From the NCBI GenBank assembly GCA_000613465.1, contig BAJA01000022.1:1-64000 (forward strand): a stretch of DNA of 64,000 bases, written 5' to 3'. A program made the position numbers and the translations under genes. Shown here one piece after another: positions 1 through 8,564 of the stretch. The notes below the pieces were generated by a model that saw nothing but the letters and a program-made list of their open reading frames with translations, ran no database searches and was not told where the DNA came from. Each line of letters opens with the position of its first letter. Positions within the stretch are counted from its first letter, which is position 1. Origin of the DNA: Bacteroides nordii WAL 11050 = JCM 12987 (lineage in GTDB: Bacteria > Bacteroidota > Bacteroidia > Bacteroidales > Bacteroidaceae).

Positions 1-1
1 T

Positions 2-40
2 ATCGGAGGTCGATACGTTACTCTAAGAGATGGAACTTAA
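2..40 (+). CDS. C-terminal end of an unidentified protein (partial)
   Basis: The first bases read in one frame as IGGRYVTLRDGT followed by a TAA stop at 38-40. The peptide ends in a plausible beta-strand and the gene would run in the same direction as the beta-helix gene that follows. Only twelve residues are visible, so neither the family nor the frame can be confirmed. Between this stop and the next gene (41-305) I see no gene, only an imperfect inverted repeat (ATTTGCC near 111-117, GGCAAAT near 184-190). Confidence 0.3.
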   Translation: MGGRYVTLRDGT

Positions 41-305
41 TCAATACCGGAGAAAGAAATAGATAGTAACGGCAGAGGTCATTTTACTCAAAATTGATGG
101 CTGATTTGCCAATATACTACTCTGTCGGTATACCAATTGGTTACGTTGCATCGTCGAAAGGCATTGGCGTATTGGTATATATCGGCAAATTATTTAATTA
201 ATCTCACCGATAGTTTTGAGATAATTTTAATAGCATTTGAAATAATGCTGCAAAGCGGTATAGGAGATATTGCCTTTCTTTGCAGAAATCGAAATATTAA
301 TTATT

Positions 306-2158
306 ATGAGAAACAATACGAAATTACTTTCTTTAGGAATTGCCCTTACATTGTGTACAGGCGTACTTCAAGCTCAGGATTCCTGGCAATCAAAACTATT
401 GAAGATGAGCATGATGGTTCGCTTACCTATGTGCGGGATGCCGACGGGTTTGTTTTGCCTGATTTCAGTCAGGCGGGTTATAAAAACGGAGAACCTATCC
501 CCGTGGTTGATCTACCTGACCGGACAGAGACCATTAGTCCCCTTCCGGATGCTTCGGCGGATAATACGGCACATATACAGGCTGCTATCAATAAAGTAGG
601 GGCTTATACGCCTGATGGAAATGGCATACGTGGGGTAGTGCTGCTTAAAGCGGGACGATATAATGTGGACGGAACGATTAATATGACTTATCCCGGAGTG
701 ATCTTGCGCGGTGAAGGTAACTGTTATGCAACGACAGACTCTACGGTACTTTTTGGAAGAAATGCCAAAGAGAAAGCAAAGCGGTTAATTTTGATGGGAA
801 ACAGCTCGGCGCATAACTGGGGGAATGGTTCGGGAAGTAACCATACGAATGTCACTACAGAGAAAGTGATGCCGGGAGATTATAGTTTTAGTGTGGCAGA
901 TGCAAGTCTCTACAAAGCAGGAGATCTTATTTGTGTGAAGTATCCTACTACGGAAGCGTGGCTGGAAGCAGTATGGTACGGTGGAAACACTAACCGGAAT
1001 ACGGATGCGTCTATGAAATGGAAGGCAAAGGATGTAGATATGTCCTATCACCGCTATGTGACGAAAGTGGAAGGGAATACGATCACTCTGGACGCACCTT
1101 TGTTTTATACACTTGACAAAGCTTATTCTCAGGCATATATTTATAAGATAAATAATGCCGCAACCATACGTCATAATATCGGGATAGAGAATCTGCATAT
1201 CTCTTTTGAACGTACTCCAAGTACTTCTAAAGTAAATGCCGACCAGAACTGTATTTATATGAGTTCATTGGAAAACAGTTGGGTAAAGGGGGTATCAATG
1301 ACCGGATTTATCCATGCGGGAATTAAAATAACTTCTACTACACGTAGTACGATAGAAGATTGCTATTCTATTGATCCTTCAGGATTGTGTACCGGGGGGA
1401 CTTATTATAATTTTGAAACGTATCATCGTTCCCAGCTAGTACTGCTCAAAAACTGCTATGGGCGAAACGGACGCCACCATTACCTGTCTAATGGTTGTGC
1501 CACAGTAAGTGGTATTGTAGTTCAGAATTTCCGTTCGGAGCTTTCATTGGCATCTTCCGAAGGACACCGGCTCTGGTCGCAGGGAATTTTGTTTGATAAC
1601 TGGAAAGAAGTAGGTACGGTGAAAAATAATGCAGGTAAAATAGGCATGTTTCTACGTGATAATATGGGTAGCGGACATGGTTGGGGAGGAACCAACAGTG
1701 TATTCTGGAATTGCGATGTGCAACAGGGCATGATTTACCTGGATAAGGTACCTACCGGACAGAATTATGCGATTGGCTGTACGGCAAAAACTATCCGTAA
1801 ATACCGTAATACGAGTGTATATACCACCGGATACATAGAAGGACAAAAGAAGAAAGGGTTGCAACCGCAATCGCTTTACGATGCACAGTTGGCAGCTCGT
1901 AAGAAGGCTACAGGGATAACTATCGCAAAAAGCGATGGACAGCAGCCACGCGTATCGGTAGAAAAAGGAAGAGTGGTGATTTCGTCAGAGACCATGGGGC
2001 ACGTGAATATATATAATGTAAATGGTACGCAGTTGCAGTCATTTGCCGTCACTACCGGGAATGCCGTCAAGAGTCATTTATTGGCTTCAGGTGTCTATGT
2101 GGTAAATGTTCAGACGAAAGGTAGGGCGGATTATACTACGAAAGTTTACGTCGAATAA
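306..2158 (+). CDS. Secreted right-handed beta-helix (pectate-lyase-like) protein, frameshifted near 404
   Basis: A signal peptide (MRNNTKLLSLGIALTLCTG, then LQAQ) starts at 306 in one frame. After about 33 codons the reading moves to the frame that carries DEHDGSLTYVRDADG and the rest of the protein. Adding one base near 404 gives a continuous protein of about 617 residues. The segment NTAHIQAAINKVGAY followed by VVLLKAGRYNVDGTI and GVILRGEG is typical of the Pectate_lyase_3 / parallel beta-helix fold. The last 65 residues (GHVNIYNVNG, LASGVYVVNV, YTTKVYVE) resemble a Por-type C-terminal sorting domain. It is probably a surface or periplasmic polysaccharide-active protein; the substrate is unknown. 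The frameshift is probably a sequence error. Confidence 0.75.
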
Positions 2159-2178
2159 AGCCTCCGGAGCATGTCCGG

Positions 2179-3505
2179 TTAAGTATCCGGGATAGTATTT
2201 AAAATCTTTTTCGACAAAAATGCCTGTATGACTCCCCGGAGGAAAAGGTAGACCAGAAAGGCCAGCCATAAAGCATGATTTCCCATTTGGGCATGAAAAG
2301 CATAATAGGTGACGAAGAAACTTACGGAAGCCACAAGCATCGAGCAAGCATTTGCCGGGTGGCTGTGGCTCCGATAAAGATGCCATCCCAGAGGAAAGCG
2401 GAGAAACCTGCCAGCGGGATGGCAAGTACCCAATAAAAATAGTTGCCTGCTTCGTCGATCACTGCAGGTTCATTGGTCAGTAGTTCGAGAAAAGACTTGC
2501 CCCCGATAGCATAGAGTAGCGTGAAGACAAGTGAAAGCCCTATACCCCAATTGAATAATTGGCGTACGGTTTGATGTAGTGCTATCCGGTTACGGGCACC
2601 AATGTATTTACCGGCCAATGCTTCTCCGGCATAGGCGAAGCCATCCATAATATAAGAGAAGAGAGTGAATAACTGCATCAGAAGCGTGTTCACTGCAAGT
2701 ACAATTTCACCTTGTGCTGCTCCGGCCGAGGTGAAATACAGGGTGACAATCACCAGGCAGAGTGTCCGAAAGAATATGTCCCGGTTTACAGAGAAAAAAC
2801 GGGACATGGCTTGCCTTTGCCAGATTCCTTTGAAAGTGATACGTTTCCGTAGTGGTTTATAATAATGTATCCATAGCAGCAACGCCATGAAAAAGCCGGC
2901 ATATTGGGCAATGAGAGTGCCAAGGGCAACACCTTCCACTTTCATCTTCAGCAGGTAAACAAAGCTTAGGCTGGCTGCAATATTTACTATGTTTTGCGTA
3001 ATGGCGATATACATCGGGAATCGGGAGTTCTGCATGCCGATAAACCATCCGGCGAAGCATAAAGTCCGAGCATGGCAGGTGCTCCCCATATACAGATATG
3101 AAAATAAAGAGTGGCAAGTTCTTGTACTTCCCGGCTGGTCTTAATGAAAGTAAAAGCCGTTTTCTGGATAGGATATTGAAGTAATAACAGGCAAAAGGCG
3201 ATGAATAACCCTACGCCAACAGAACGTAATAGCAGACGGGTTACCTCGTCCAGATCGCGTTTTCCGTAAGCTTGTGAGGTCATTCCGCTTGTACCCATAC
3301 GCAGAAACCCAAAAATCCAATAAATGATATTGAACAACAGGCCACCTACCGCAATGGCTCCGATGTAAGCTGGTGCTCCTAAATGTCCCACAATAGTGAC
3401 GTCGATCAATCCCAGTAATGGGACTGTAATATTGGAAATGATAGAGGGTATCGCAATCTCAAGGATACGCTTATTTCCGTTATTGATGGATCTCTTTTTG
3501 CTCAT
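2179..3505 (-). CDS. MATE-family multidrug/cation exporter, two frameshifts
   Basis: Three overlapping reading frames together make one MATE transporter of about 442 residues with some twelve membrane segments. The N-terminal part (AIPSIISNITVPLLGLID, then VGHLGAPAYIGAIAVGG) is the classic MATE start. Near 3058 the frame breaks inside WGAPAMLGL(Y)GFAGWFIGMQN, and near 2346 inside ATATRQMLCSMLVASVSF; each join is restored by one added base in a short homopolymer (GG and TTT). MATE proteins use sodium or proton gradients to export drugs or metabolites through the inner membrane. The gene stands alone and converges on the beta-helix gene. I take the two breaks as sequence errors. Confidence 0.85.
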
Positions 3506-3604
3506 TCTGAGGACAAAGTTAGATTAAAAAATATATATCATGAAATTTAACTGAACAATAACTCTATTTAATTGGTTCGTACTGAAAAGATGAGAATAAA
3601 ATCT

Positions 3605-3612
3605 TATCTTTG
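3605..3612 (+). promoter_or_regulatory. Bacteroides-type -7 promoter element
   Basis: TATCTTTG fits the Bacteroides primary-sigma -7 consensus TAnnTTTG and lies 31 bases before the ATG of the TPR gene at 3644. A clear -33 TTTG at the usual 18-20 base spacing was not seen; the nearest TTG is at 3572, which is too far. Confidence 0.55.
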
Positions 3613-3643
3613 CAAAGTCCTTAACTAAATAAGTATTAATGAA

Positions 3644-4324
3644 ATGAGAGCCTTAACTTTACTTTTTACTTTCTTGATTTCTTTCCCGCTTACACTTTCG
3701 GCACAGGCTGCCGGAGATGTGTTGCAGAAGGTTTCGGAAGCGATGGCTGCCGAGCAATGGGAACAGGCTGTCAGCTTGTTCCGTCAGGCTATTCAACTCA
3801 ATGTTGACAAGTCTGAGATGTTTTATTGGACAAGTGTGGACAAGAATAGCAATGTCAGTGCTAAAATGGCTCAGGAACTGACGCTTCATTACAAAAATGC
3901 ACGAAACTACGATAAGGCTTATCTGTTTTGTAAAGAGCTTCTTCAAAAGTTTCCTAATGATGTGAAATGGCTTCTGACTTGTGCAGAGACAGAAGTGTGT
4001 AGAGGGAAAGAAGAAGAGGCTTTGCAGACCTATCAGAAGGTGCTCTCACTGGATGCAAATAATCTGGATGCTAATATCTTTGTCGGTAATTATTATTATC
4101 TGAAAGCTGAACAGGAAAAGCAACAATTGATGCGTGATTATAAGAAGATCAATTCTCCCACCCGTATGCAGTATGCTCGTTATAAGGATGGGTTGAGCCG
4201 GCTTATGACTGAAAGATATGGTAAAGCGAAAGAATATCTGCAGAACGTAGTCCGCCAGTTTCCATCAACAGAGGTGATGAAAACGCTGGAGAAAATAAGG
4301 AAGCTGGAGGTCGAAATGAAGTAA
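3644..4324 (+). CDS. Exported tetratricopeptide-repeat protein
   Basis: This 226-residue protein has a clear signal peptide (MRALTLLFTFLISFPLTLSA, then QA). Helical repeats follow: EQWEQAVSLFRQAIQL, RNYDKAYLFCKELLQKFP, KEEEALQTYQKVLSLDANN and YGKAKEYLQNVVRQFPST all match the TPR pattern. It therefore probably acts in the periplasm as a protein-binding scaffold. It has its own -7 element and is flanked by oppositely oriented genes, so it is likely monocistronic. No partner can be inferred from the neighbours. Confidence 0.75.
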   Translation: MRALTLLFTFLISFPLTLSAQAAGDVLQKVSEAMAAEQWEQAVSLFRQAIQLNVDKSEMFYWTSVDKNSNVSAKMAQELTLHYKNARNYDKAYLFCKELLQKFPNDVKWLLTCAETEVCRGKEEEALQTYQKVLSLDANNLDANIFVGNYYYLKAEQEKQQLMRDYKKINSPTRMQYARYKDGLSRLMTERYGKAKEYLQNVVRQFPSTEVMKTLEKIRKLEVEMK

Positions 4325-4359
4325 GCGGAGCGGGCAGAGAGGTTCTTGTTAGCGGCTTA

Positions 4360-5133
4360 TTATATGTCATATTGTACCTCTTTGAATAGATAGGTTCGTT
4401 CCGTTCCGATCTGATCTTCAAGAATAAGCCGTCCGTCCGGTTCTACACGCAGCAGGCGGGCCAGAAACTTTCCATTGGCATCGGTGTATCGGTGAAATCC
4501 ATCTTTACGGAAAAGAGATCCGGCATATCGGTCGGCTATGAGAGTGTTTACACTTTCGTTTTCTGTTTGTAGTAACGCATAGTAGTCTTTTATCCGTCTC
4601 ATGATAGAAGCTAATATCTGTTCGGGGCTGTAAGATTGTCCTGTGATTTGTTTTAAGGATACCGGGTTGGGAGCCGGACTGGTGAATGTTTCTTGGTTGA
4701 TATTGACTCCGATACCCGCAATGCTCCGGCTGATATGAGTTCCTGTCAGATCATTCTCGATAAGCATGCCGCAAATTTTCTTGTCTTTCCAATAAATATC
4801 GTTCGGCCATTTGATAGAAACATCAGAAACATGTATGTCCAGTTCTTCTTTGATGGCCAAAGAGATAATTTGGGAGAGCAGGAATTGTTTGCGGGCTTTC
4901 AGGAAGGTAGGATAGAGGACAAAGCTGAACATCAGGTTTTGTTCCCTCTCGGATTCCCAGCTATTCCCACGTTGTCCTCTACCCGAGGTTTGAAAATCCG
5001 TAGTAACAGTTGTCAGTTCTCCGACACATTGCTTGTTGCAAAGATCATTCAAGTATTTATTAGTTGACTCTGTCTCTTTCAGATAAACCAGAGAAACGGG
5101 AAACGATTCAGGGAAGTGCATCATATTCGGCAC
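4360..5133 (-). CDS. birA: Biotin--[acetyl-CoA-carboxylase] ligase
   Basis: Attaches biotin to the biotin-carrier domain of carboxylases through biotinyl-AMP. The family motifs are present in order: ESTN (22-25), GRGQRGN (51-57), KWPNDI (about 108), CGMLIE and GIGVNIN. At 257 residues it has the catalytic and C-terminal domains but no N-terminal helix-turn-helix, so it is a ligase without repressor function. Its start overlaps the end of the MmcQ/YjbR gene by 26 bases; in-frame ATGs at 5124 and 5121 would shorten the overlap and are equally possible. It is the last gene of a three-gene minus-strand cluster. Confidence 0.92.
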   Translation of the reverse strand: MPNMMHFPESFPVSLVYLKETESTNKYLNDLCNKQCVGELTTVTTDFQTSGRGQRGNSWESEREQNLMFSFVLYPTFLKARKQFLLSQIISLAIKEELDIHVSDVSIKWPNDIYWKDKKICGMLIENDLTGTHISRSIAGIGVNINQETFTSPAPNPVSLKQITGQSYSPEQILASIMRRIKDYYALLQTENESVNTLIADRYAGSLFRKDGFHRYTDANGKFLARLLRVEPDGRLILEDQIGTERTYLFKEVQYDI

Positions 5134-5464
5134 GCAGTTTTTTAGTGAACTTTTTTAAAACCTCTTCGTAGGAATGGTCTATCAGATGTTCTATCAGACG
5201 ATCGTCTGCATCCTGATCAAAGCAGACACTGTTCCAGTATTTCTTATTGAAATGATAAGCCCCGTTGACAGCAGAATAGCGCTCACGAAGCTCGATTGCA
5301 TATTCCGGATCACACTTTAGAGAAATACTATTAGCTCCCTCCAGATCGATCAGGGCAAACATTTTATCCATCACCTTCATAACGAGTGATACGTCATCAA
5401 AAGGAAAACATTCTGTTACTCCTTTTTTGCTCAGGCAATACTCTCTTGCTTTTTCTACATTCAT
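5108..5464 (-). CDS. MmcQ/YjbR family protein
   Basis: A 118-residue protein with the MmcQ/YjbR fold: KGVTECFPFDDVSLVMKV, MFALIDLEG, SISLKCDPE and a C-terminal helix. Family members have a CyaY-like, DNA-binding-like fold, but their role is poorly defined. It sits 4 bases after the YraN gene and overlaps birA, so the three are probably co-transcribed. Confidence 0.85.
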   Translation of the reverse strand: MNVEKAREYCLSKKGVTECFPFDDVSLVMKVMDKMFALIDLEGANSISLKCDPEYAIELRERYSAVNGAYHFNKKYWNSVCFDQDADDRLIEHLIDHSYEEVLKKFTKKLRAEYDALP

Positions 5465-5468
5465 ACGC

Positions 5469-5834
5469 TCAAAATAGAGGCGGATAAAACGCCTCTTTTA
5501 TATGTTCTATTTTAAAATTTCCTGCTTTGCCTACCGCTGTGATAATATCGAAACGCACGGGTACATCAAGCTGAAAAGTCCTGATATAGGTATCTGCCGC
5601 TTTTACAGTATGCCTGATTTTCTGCACAGTAACGGCATCTTCCGGTTGCATGACAGTTGTATCACTACGGGTTTTAACTTCCACTACTATAAGTTCATTG
5701 TCTTTGGCTGCCACAATGTCAAGTTCAAGATGTCCTTTCCGCCAGTTCCGATGACGAATGACATACTCATTCTTTTCCAGATAGGCTACAGCGGCATCTT
5801 CACCGGCTTTTCCTAATTCATTGTGTGAAGCCAT
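5469..5834 (-). CDS. YraN/UPF0102 family endonuclease-like protein
   Basis: The 121-residue protein starts MASHNELGKAGEDAAVAYL and contains the restriction-nuclease-like core GHLELDIVAAKDNELIVVEVKTR, here quoted in parts: ELDIVA and VVEVKTR, the acidic and lysine residues of the PD-(D/E)XK type. The family is widespread in bacteria, and a nuclease role in DNA repair or uptake is suspected but not shown here. First gene of the YraN - MmcQ - birA cluster. Confidence 0.88.
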   Translation of the reverse strand: MASHNELGKAGEDAAVAYLEKNEYVIRHRNWRKGHLELDIVAAKDNELIVVEVKTRSDTTVMQPEDAVTVQKIRHTVKAADTYIRTFQLDVPVRFDIITAVGKAGNFKIEHIKEAFYPPLF

Positions 5835-5894
5835 AGATTTAGTAGTTAGAATTCATAAATTGGCAGTTAATATGCAAAAATACTCTTTTTATTC

Positions 5895-5924
5895 TTTGTT
5901 TTTACAGAAGTAAAAGTAAATTTG
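5895..5924 (+). promoter_or_regulatory. Bacteroides-type promoter (TTTG-N18-TAAATTTG)
   Basis: TTTG at 5895-5898 and TAAATTTG at 5917-5924 are 18 bases apart, which fits the -33/-7 pattern of the Bacteroides primary sigma factor. Transcription should start around 5930, only a few bases from the ATG at 5933. Confidence 0.75.
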
Positions 5925-5932
5925 CAGAGAAT

Positions 5933-6166
5933 ATGGGAAAGAGAGCTAAAAAAGGCTTTAAGATGCATGTTGAACTCACTAAGCGTGAGCGACGAATGAG
6001 CATTTTACTAAGCGAAGATGAACAGTTGATTGTAGATCGTTATTTAGAGAAATATAAGATAACGAACAAATCACGTTGGCTTCGTGAGACAATTCTCATG
6101 TTCATCCATAAAAATATGGAAGAGGATTATCCTACTCTTTTTGGTGAACACGATATGAGGCGCTGA
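5933..6166 (+). CDS. Small basic RHH/mobilisation-like protein
   Basis: A 77-residue protein, MGKRAKKGFKMHVELTKRER... followed by LSEDEQLIVDRYLEKYKI and SRWLRETILMFI. The strand-helix-helix pattern resembles the ribbon-helix-helix (CopG/MobC-like) DNA-binding proteins of Bacteroides, but no relaxase or other mobile gene is nearby. The promoter at 5895-5924 would put the transcript start within a few bases of this ATG, so the message is either nearly leaderless or translation starts at the second ATG (5963, MHVELTK). Only 6 bases separate it from tadA, so it is probably co-transcribed. Confidence 0.6.
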   Translation: MGKRAKKGFKMHVELTKRERRMSILLSEDEQLIVDRYLEKYKITNKSRWLRETILMFIHKNMEEDYPTLFGEHDMRR

Positions 6167-6172
6167 AATCCT

Positions 6173-6610
6173 ATGCTGGACGATACTTATTTTATGAAAC
6201 AAGCGCTCATAGAGGCGCAAAAGGCTGCCGACAGAGGGGAAGTGCCTGTGGGGGCTGTGGTTGTTTGTAAAGAGCGGATTATTGGTCGCGCTCATAACCT
6301 CACTGAAACCCTGAATGATGTAACTGCCCATGCCGAAATGCAGGCGATCACTGCTGCTGCCAATGTTCTTGGTGGTAAATATCTGAATGAATGTACGCTA
6401 TATGTCACAGTGGAACCATGTGTGATGTGTGCCGGAGCCATTGCCTGGGCACAAACAGGAAAACTTGTTTTCGGAGCAGAAGATGAGAAACGTGGTTATC
6501 AGAAGTATGCCGCACAGGCATTGCATCCCAAAACAATAGTGGTAAAAGGTGTATTGGCCGATGAATGTGCTGCTTTGATGAAAGAGTTCTTTGCGGCAAA
6601 AAGGGGATAA
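6173..6610 (+). CDS. tadA: tRNA-specific adenosine deaminase
   Basis: Deaminates the wobble adenosine of tRNA-Arg(ACG) to inosine. The zinc-binding deaminase signature is complete: HAE at 53-55, with E55 as the proton shuttle, and PCVMC at 82-86 supplying the two cysteines. The length of 145 residues is normal. It follows the small basic protein by 6 bases. Downstream, 6612-6640 holds only a short repeated TTATAGGGTTATAAGG-type sequence. Confidence 0.95.
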   Translation: MLDDTYFMKQALIEAQKAADRGEVPVGAVVVCKERIIGRAHNLTETLNDVTAHAEMQAITAAANVLGGKYLNECTLYVTVEPCVMCAGAIAWAQTGKLVFGAEDEKRGYQKYAAQALHPKTIVVKGVLADECAALMKEFFAAKRG

Positions 6611-6647
6611 TGTTATAGGGTTATAAGGTTATAACTCCCCTTGTTTC

Positions 6648-6932
6648 CTATTTTATTTCTTCGAAATCAACGTATTCCCCCTCATCTTTAGCGAATATCT
6701 TTTTGTGTCTCCGAGGCTGAAAATCATCTTCTGTCACGCTTTCCTCCTCTTGTTCTCTTCTTTGGGAGTTCTGTTGTTGCTGTCTTTCGTTCGTAGTGGT
6801 ATAAGTACGTGTGTTAGATGTAGAGCGACGTCCGAAGCCGAAGAGAGCCCGCAAGATACTTCCTACAATTGAAACGCCAATAACAAGGATGGCTATTATT
6901 AGAATAAAAAAGAATCCAAGAAGATTAAACAT
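6648..6932 (-). CDS. DUF4834 family small membrane protein
   Basis: A 94-residue protein with one N-terminal membrane segment (MFNLLGFFFILIIAILVIGV) followed by a charged, Gln/Arg/Glu-rich tail ending in KDEGEYVDFEEIK. This arrangement matches the DUF4834 family of Bacteroidetes, whose function is unknown. It lies downstream of pssA on the same strand, 62 bases away. Confidence 0.75.
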   Translation of the reverse strand: MFNLLGFFFILIIAILVIGVSIVGSILRALFGFGRRSTSNTRTYTTTNERQQQQNSQRREQEEESVTEDDFQPRRHKKIFAKDEGEYVDFEEIK

Positions 6933-6994
6933 GAGCTATTAGTTTTATACGTTGTTTGAAACTGATAGTACAACAAACGTGCCAAAAGGAATGT

Positions 6995-7702
6995 TTATCT
7001 ATTTTTTCTTGTAAAAAGTGAAAGTATGATATACCACAAGATGATAGCCGCAAATCCACTAACACCTAAGAAGATCAATAAGGGAATACATACGATTAAA
7101 AAGATAAAACTAATTTTATTGTCTTTCCAGGATAAGCTCTTGAATTTGAGAGAGAACATGGGAATCTCTGATACCAATAACCATGAAAAGAGCATGACTA
7201 ATAGCAGGATATATACAGGATGGCAACTTTCGGATACAAGAAAGTCATGGGCGCCATAGATTAAAGCACCCCAGAATAATGCATTAGCCGGAACTGGCAA
7301 GCCGATAAAAGAACTGGTCTGGCGCGTATCGTTATTGAATTTAGCTAACCGTAACCCCGAAAAAACAGAGATAAGAAAAGCTGCATATGGCAGATAGGGG
7401 GCAATCACTTCGATGTTTGCCGGATAGTGCATTTCTTTTAATAATGAAAAGATAACGAATGAGGGTGCCACACCAAAACTAATATCATCGGCCAATGAAT
7501 CAAGGTCTTTTCCGATAGGAGAGTGTGCGTTGAGAGTACGTGCCAACATGCCATCAAAGAAATCGAAAACAGCACTTAATATAATAAAGGTAAGAGCTAA
7601 GTCATATCGTGCTTCGAAAGCCATGACAGAAGCAATACAACCGGAAAAAAGATTCAGGCAGGTTACTGCATTGGGGATATAGTTCTTTAGGGCATTTGCC
7701 AT
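6995..7702 (-). CDS. pssA: CDP-diacylglycerol--serine O-phosphatidyltransferase
   Basis: Makes phosphatidylserine from CDP-diacylglycerol and serine in the inner membrane. The CDP-alcohol phosphotransferase signature D-G-x2-A-R-x8-G-x3-D-x3-D is fully present: D50, G51, A54, R55, G64, D68, D72. The 235-residue protein has about eight membrane segments. It is 12 bases downstream of psd, whose product decarboxylates phosphatidylserine, so the two steps to phosphatidylethanolamine are encoded together. Confidence 0.95.
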   Translation of the reverse strand: MANALKNYIPNAVTCLNLFSGCIASVMAFEARYDLALTFIILSAVFDFFDGMLARTLNAHSPIGKDLDSLADDISFGVAPSFVIFSLLKEMHYPANIEVIAPYLPYAAFLISVFSGLRLAKFNNDTRQTSSFIGLPVPANALFWGALIYGAHDFLVSESCHPVYILLLVMLFSWLLVSEIPMFSLKFKSLSWKDNKISFIFLIVCIPLLIFLGVSGFAAIILWYIILSLFTRKNR

Positions 7703-7714
7703 TGTGACAGTTTT

Positions 7715-8401
7715 TTATTTCAGTTTGGCGATAACCGTCTGGTTACCGGTGGTTAATTGTCCCATGGTAACACAGACTTCCGTACCCAATGGGAGATATA
7801 CGTCTACACGGGAACCAAATTTAATAAATCCCATATGTTCGTCAATATAACATTCTTCACCTACTTCTGCGTAAGTAACGATGCGGCGGGCTAATGCACC
7901 GGCAATTTGACGTGCCATGATTTCCACTCCTTCGGGAGTTTCAATAACTACCGTCGAACGTTCATTCTCTGTGCTGGCTTTAGGTAACCAGGCTTTCATA
8001 AACTTACCATTGTGATGGGCTACCTTCTTTACGGTTCCGTCTACCGGATACCAATTGGCATGCACATTCAATACACTCATGAAGATAGATATCATGAGGC
8101 GGCGGTCATGGAAGTATTCGTGTTCGTCTACTTCTTCAATTACCACAATTTTTCCATCCGCCGGCGCAACGACGATCTTCTCGGTTTCTCCTCCGAAAAG
8201 ACGCTTCGGACAACGGAAGAAGTTTACCATCAATCCGTAGACAATGATACTAGCCAGAGCTACCAGATAGAATGGTATTTTACAGTCTATTCCCCAATAA
8301 AGGGCCGCATTGATTAGCAGCAGAAAGATGATGCCTCCCCACAGAATATGAGTACCTTCACGGTGAATACGTATTTTTTTTAATTTCTTTAGTCTGCCCA
8401 T
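7715..8401 (-). CDS. psd: Phosphatidylserine decarboxylase proenzyme
   Basis: Converts phosphatidylserine to phosphatidylethanolamine. The self-cleavage site that makes the pyruvoyl group is [11 protein letters not shown] (Gly-Ser near residue 200). The size of 228 residues and the two N-terminal membrane segments fit the short, archaeal-type proenzyme common in Bacteroidetes. It is the first gene of the psd-pssA operon and is preceded by a good promoter at 8428-8458. Confidence 0.95.
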   Translation of the reverse strand: MGRLKKLKKIRIHREGTHILWGGIIFLLLINAALYWGIDCKIPFYLVALASIIVYGLMVNFFRCPKRLFGGETEKIVVAPADGKIVVIEEVDEHEYFHDRRLMISIFMSVLNVHANWYPVDGTVKKVAHHNGKFMKAWLPKASTENERSTVVIETPEGVEIMARQIAGALARRIVTYAEVGEECYIDEHMGFIKFGSRVDVYLPLGTEVCVTMGQLTTGNQTVIAKLK

Positions 8402-8427
8402 GTGCGCTGTTTAATGATAATTGTCTG

Positions 8428-8458
8428 CAAAAATATAGTTAATTTAAAAATCCAGCAA
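8428..8458 (-). promoter_or_regulatory. Promoter of psd-pssA
   Basis: On the minus strand TATTTTTG (8435-8428) is the -7 element, with a TTG about 20 bases upstream (8458-8456). The -7 element ends 26 bases before the psd ATG. Confidence 0.6.
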
Positions 8459-8482
8459 GTAAATGAGCATAGAAATACAAAT

Positions 8483-8510
8483 GTTGATAACTTTTTGGGC
8501 ATTATTTTTG
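8483..8510 (+). promoter_or_regulatory. Promoter of dnaE
   Basis: GTTG at 8483-8486 and TATTTTTG at 8503-8510 with a 16-base gap fit the Bacteroides promoter pattern. It lies upstream of the dnaE ATG at 8565 and inside the open frame that extends further upstream, which supports the 8565 start. Confidence 0.6.
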
Positions 8511-8564
8511 TTAGTAACCCCAGAGATTGTAATTTTATGGCTCAAAATCATCAACCTATTCATT

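Noticed and set aside
111..195. Operator or mobile-element end in the first gap
   Set aside because: The inverted repeat (ATTTGCC / GGCAAAT) is short and imperfect, with no second copy in the window.
137..305. Upstream start for the beta-helix protein
   Set aside because: The upstream residues are not signal-peptide-like and the real signal peptide begins at 306 in another frame.
270..599. Separate small gene at the window start
   Set aside because: It holds only the signal peptide of the beta-helix protein; the rest of the frame is not protein-like. One missing base near 404 explains it.
5933..6166. Part of a mobilisation (mob) region
   Set aside because: Resemblance to ribbon-helix-helix mobilisation proteins only; no relaxase, transposase or att-like sequence nearby.
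8463..8564. Longer N-terminus of dnaE
   Set aside because: The PHP domain starts at the 8565 ATG, and a promoter lies inside the extension.
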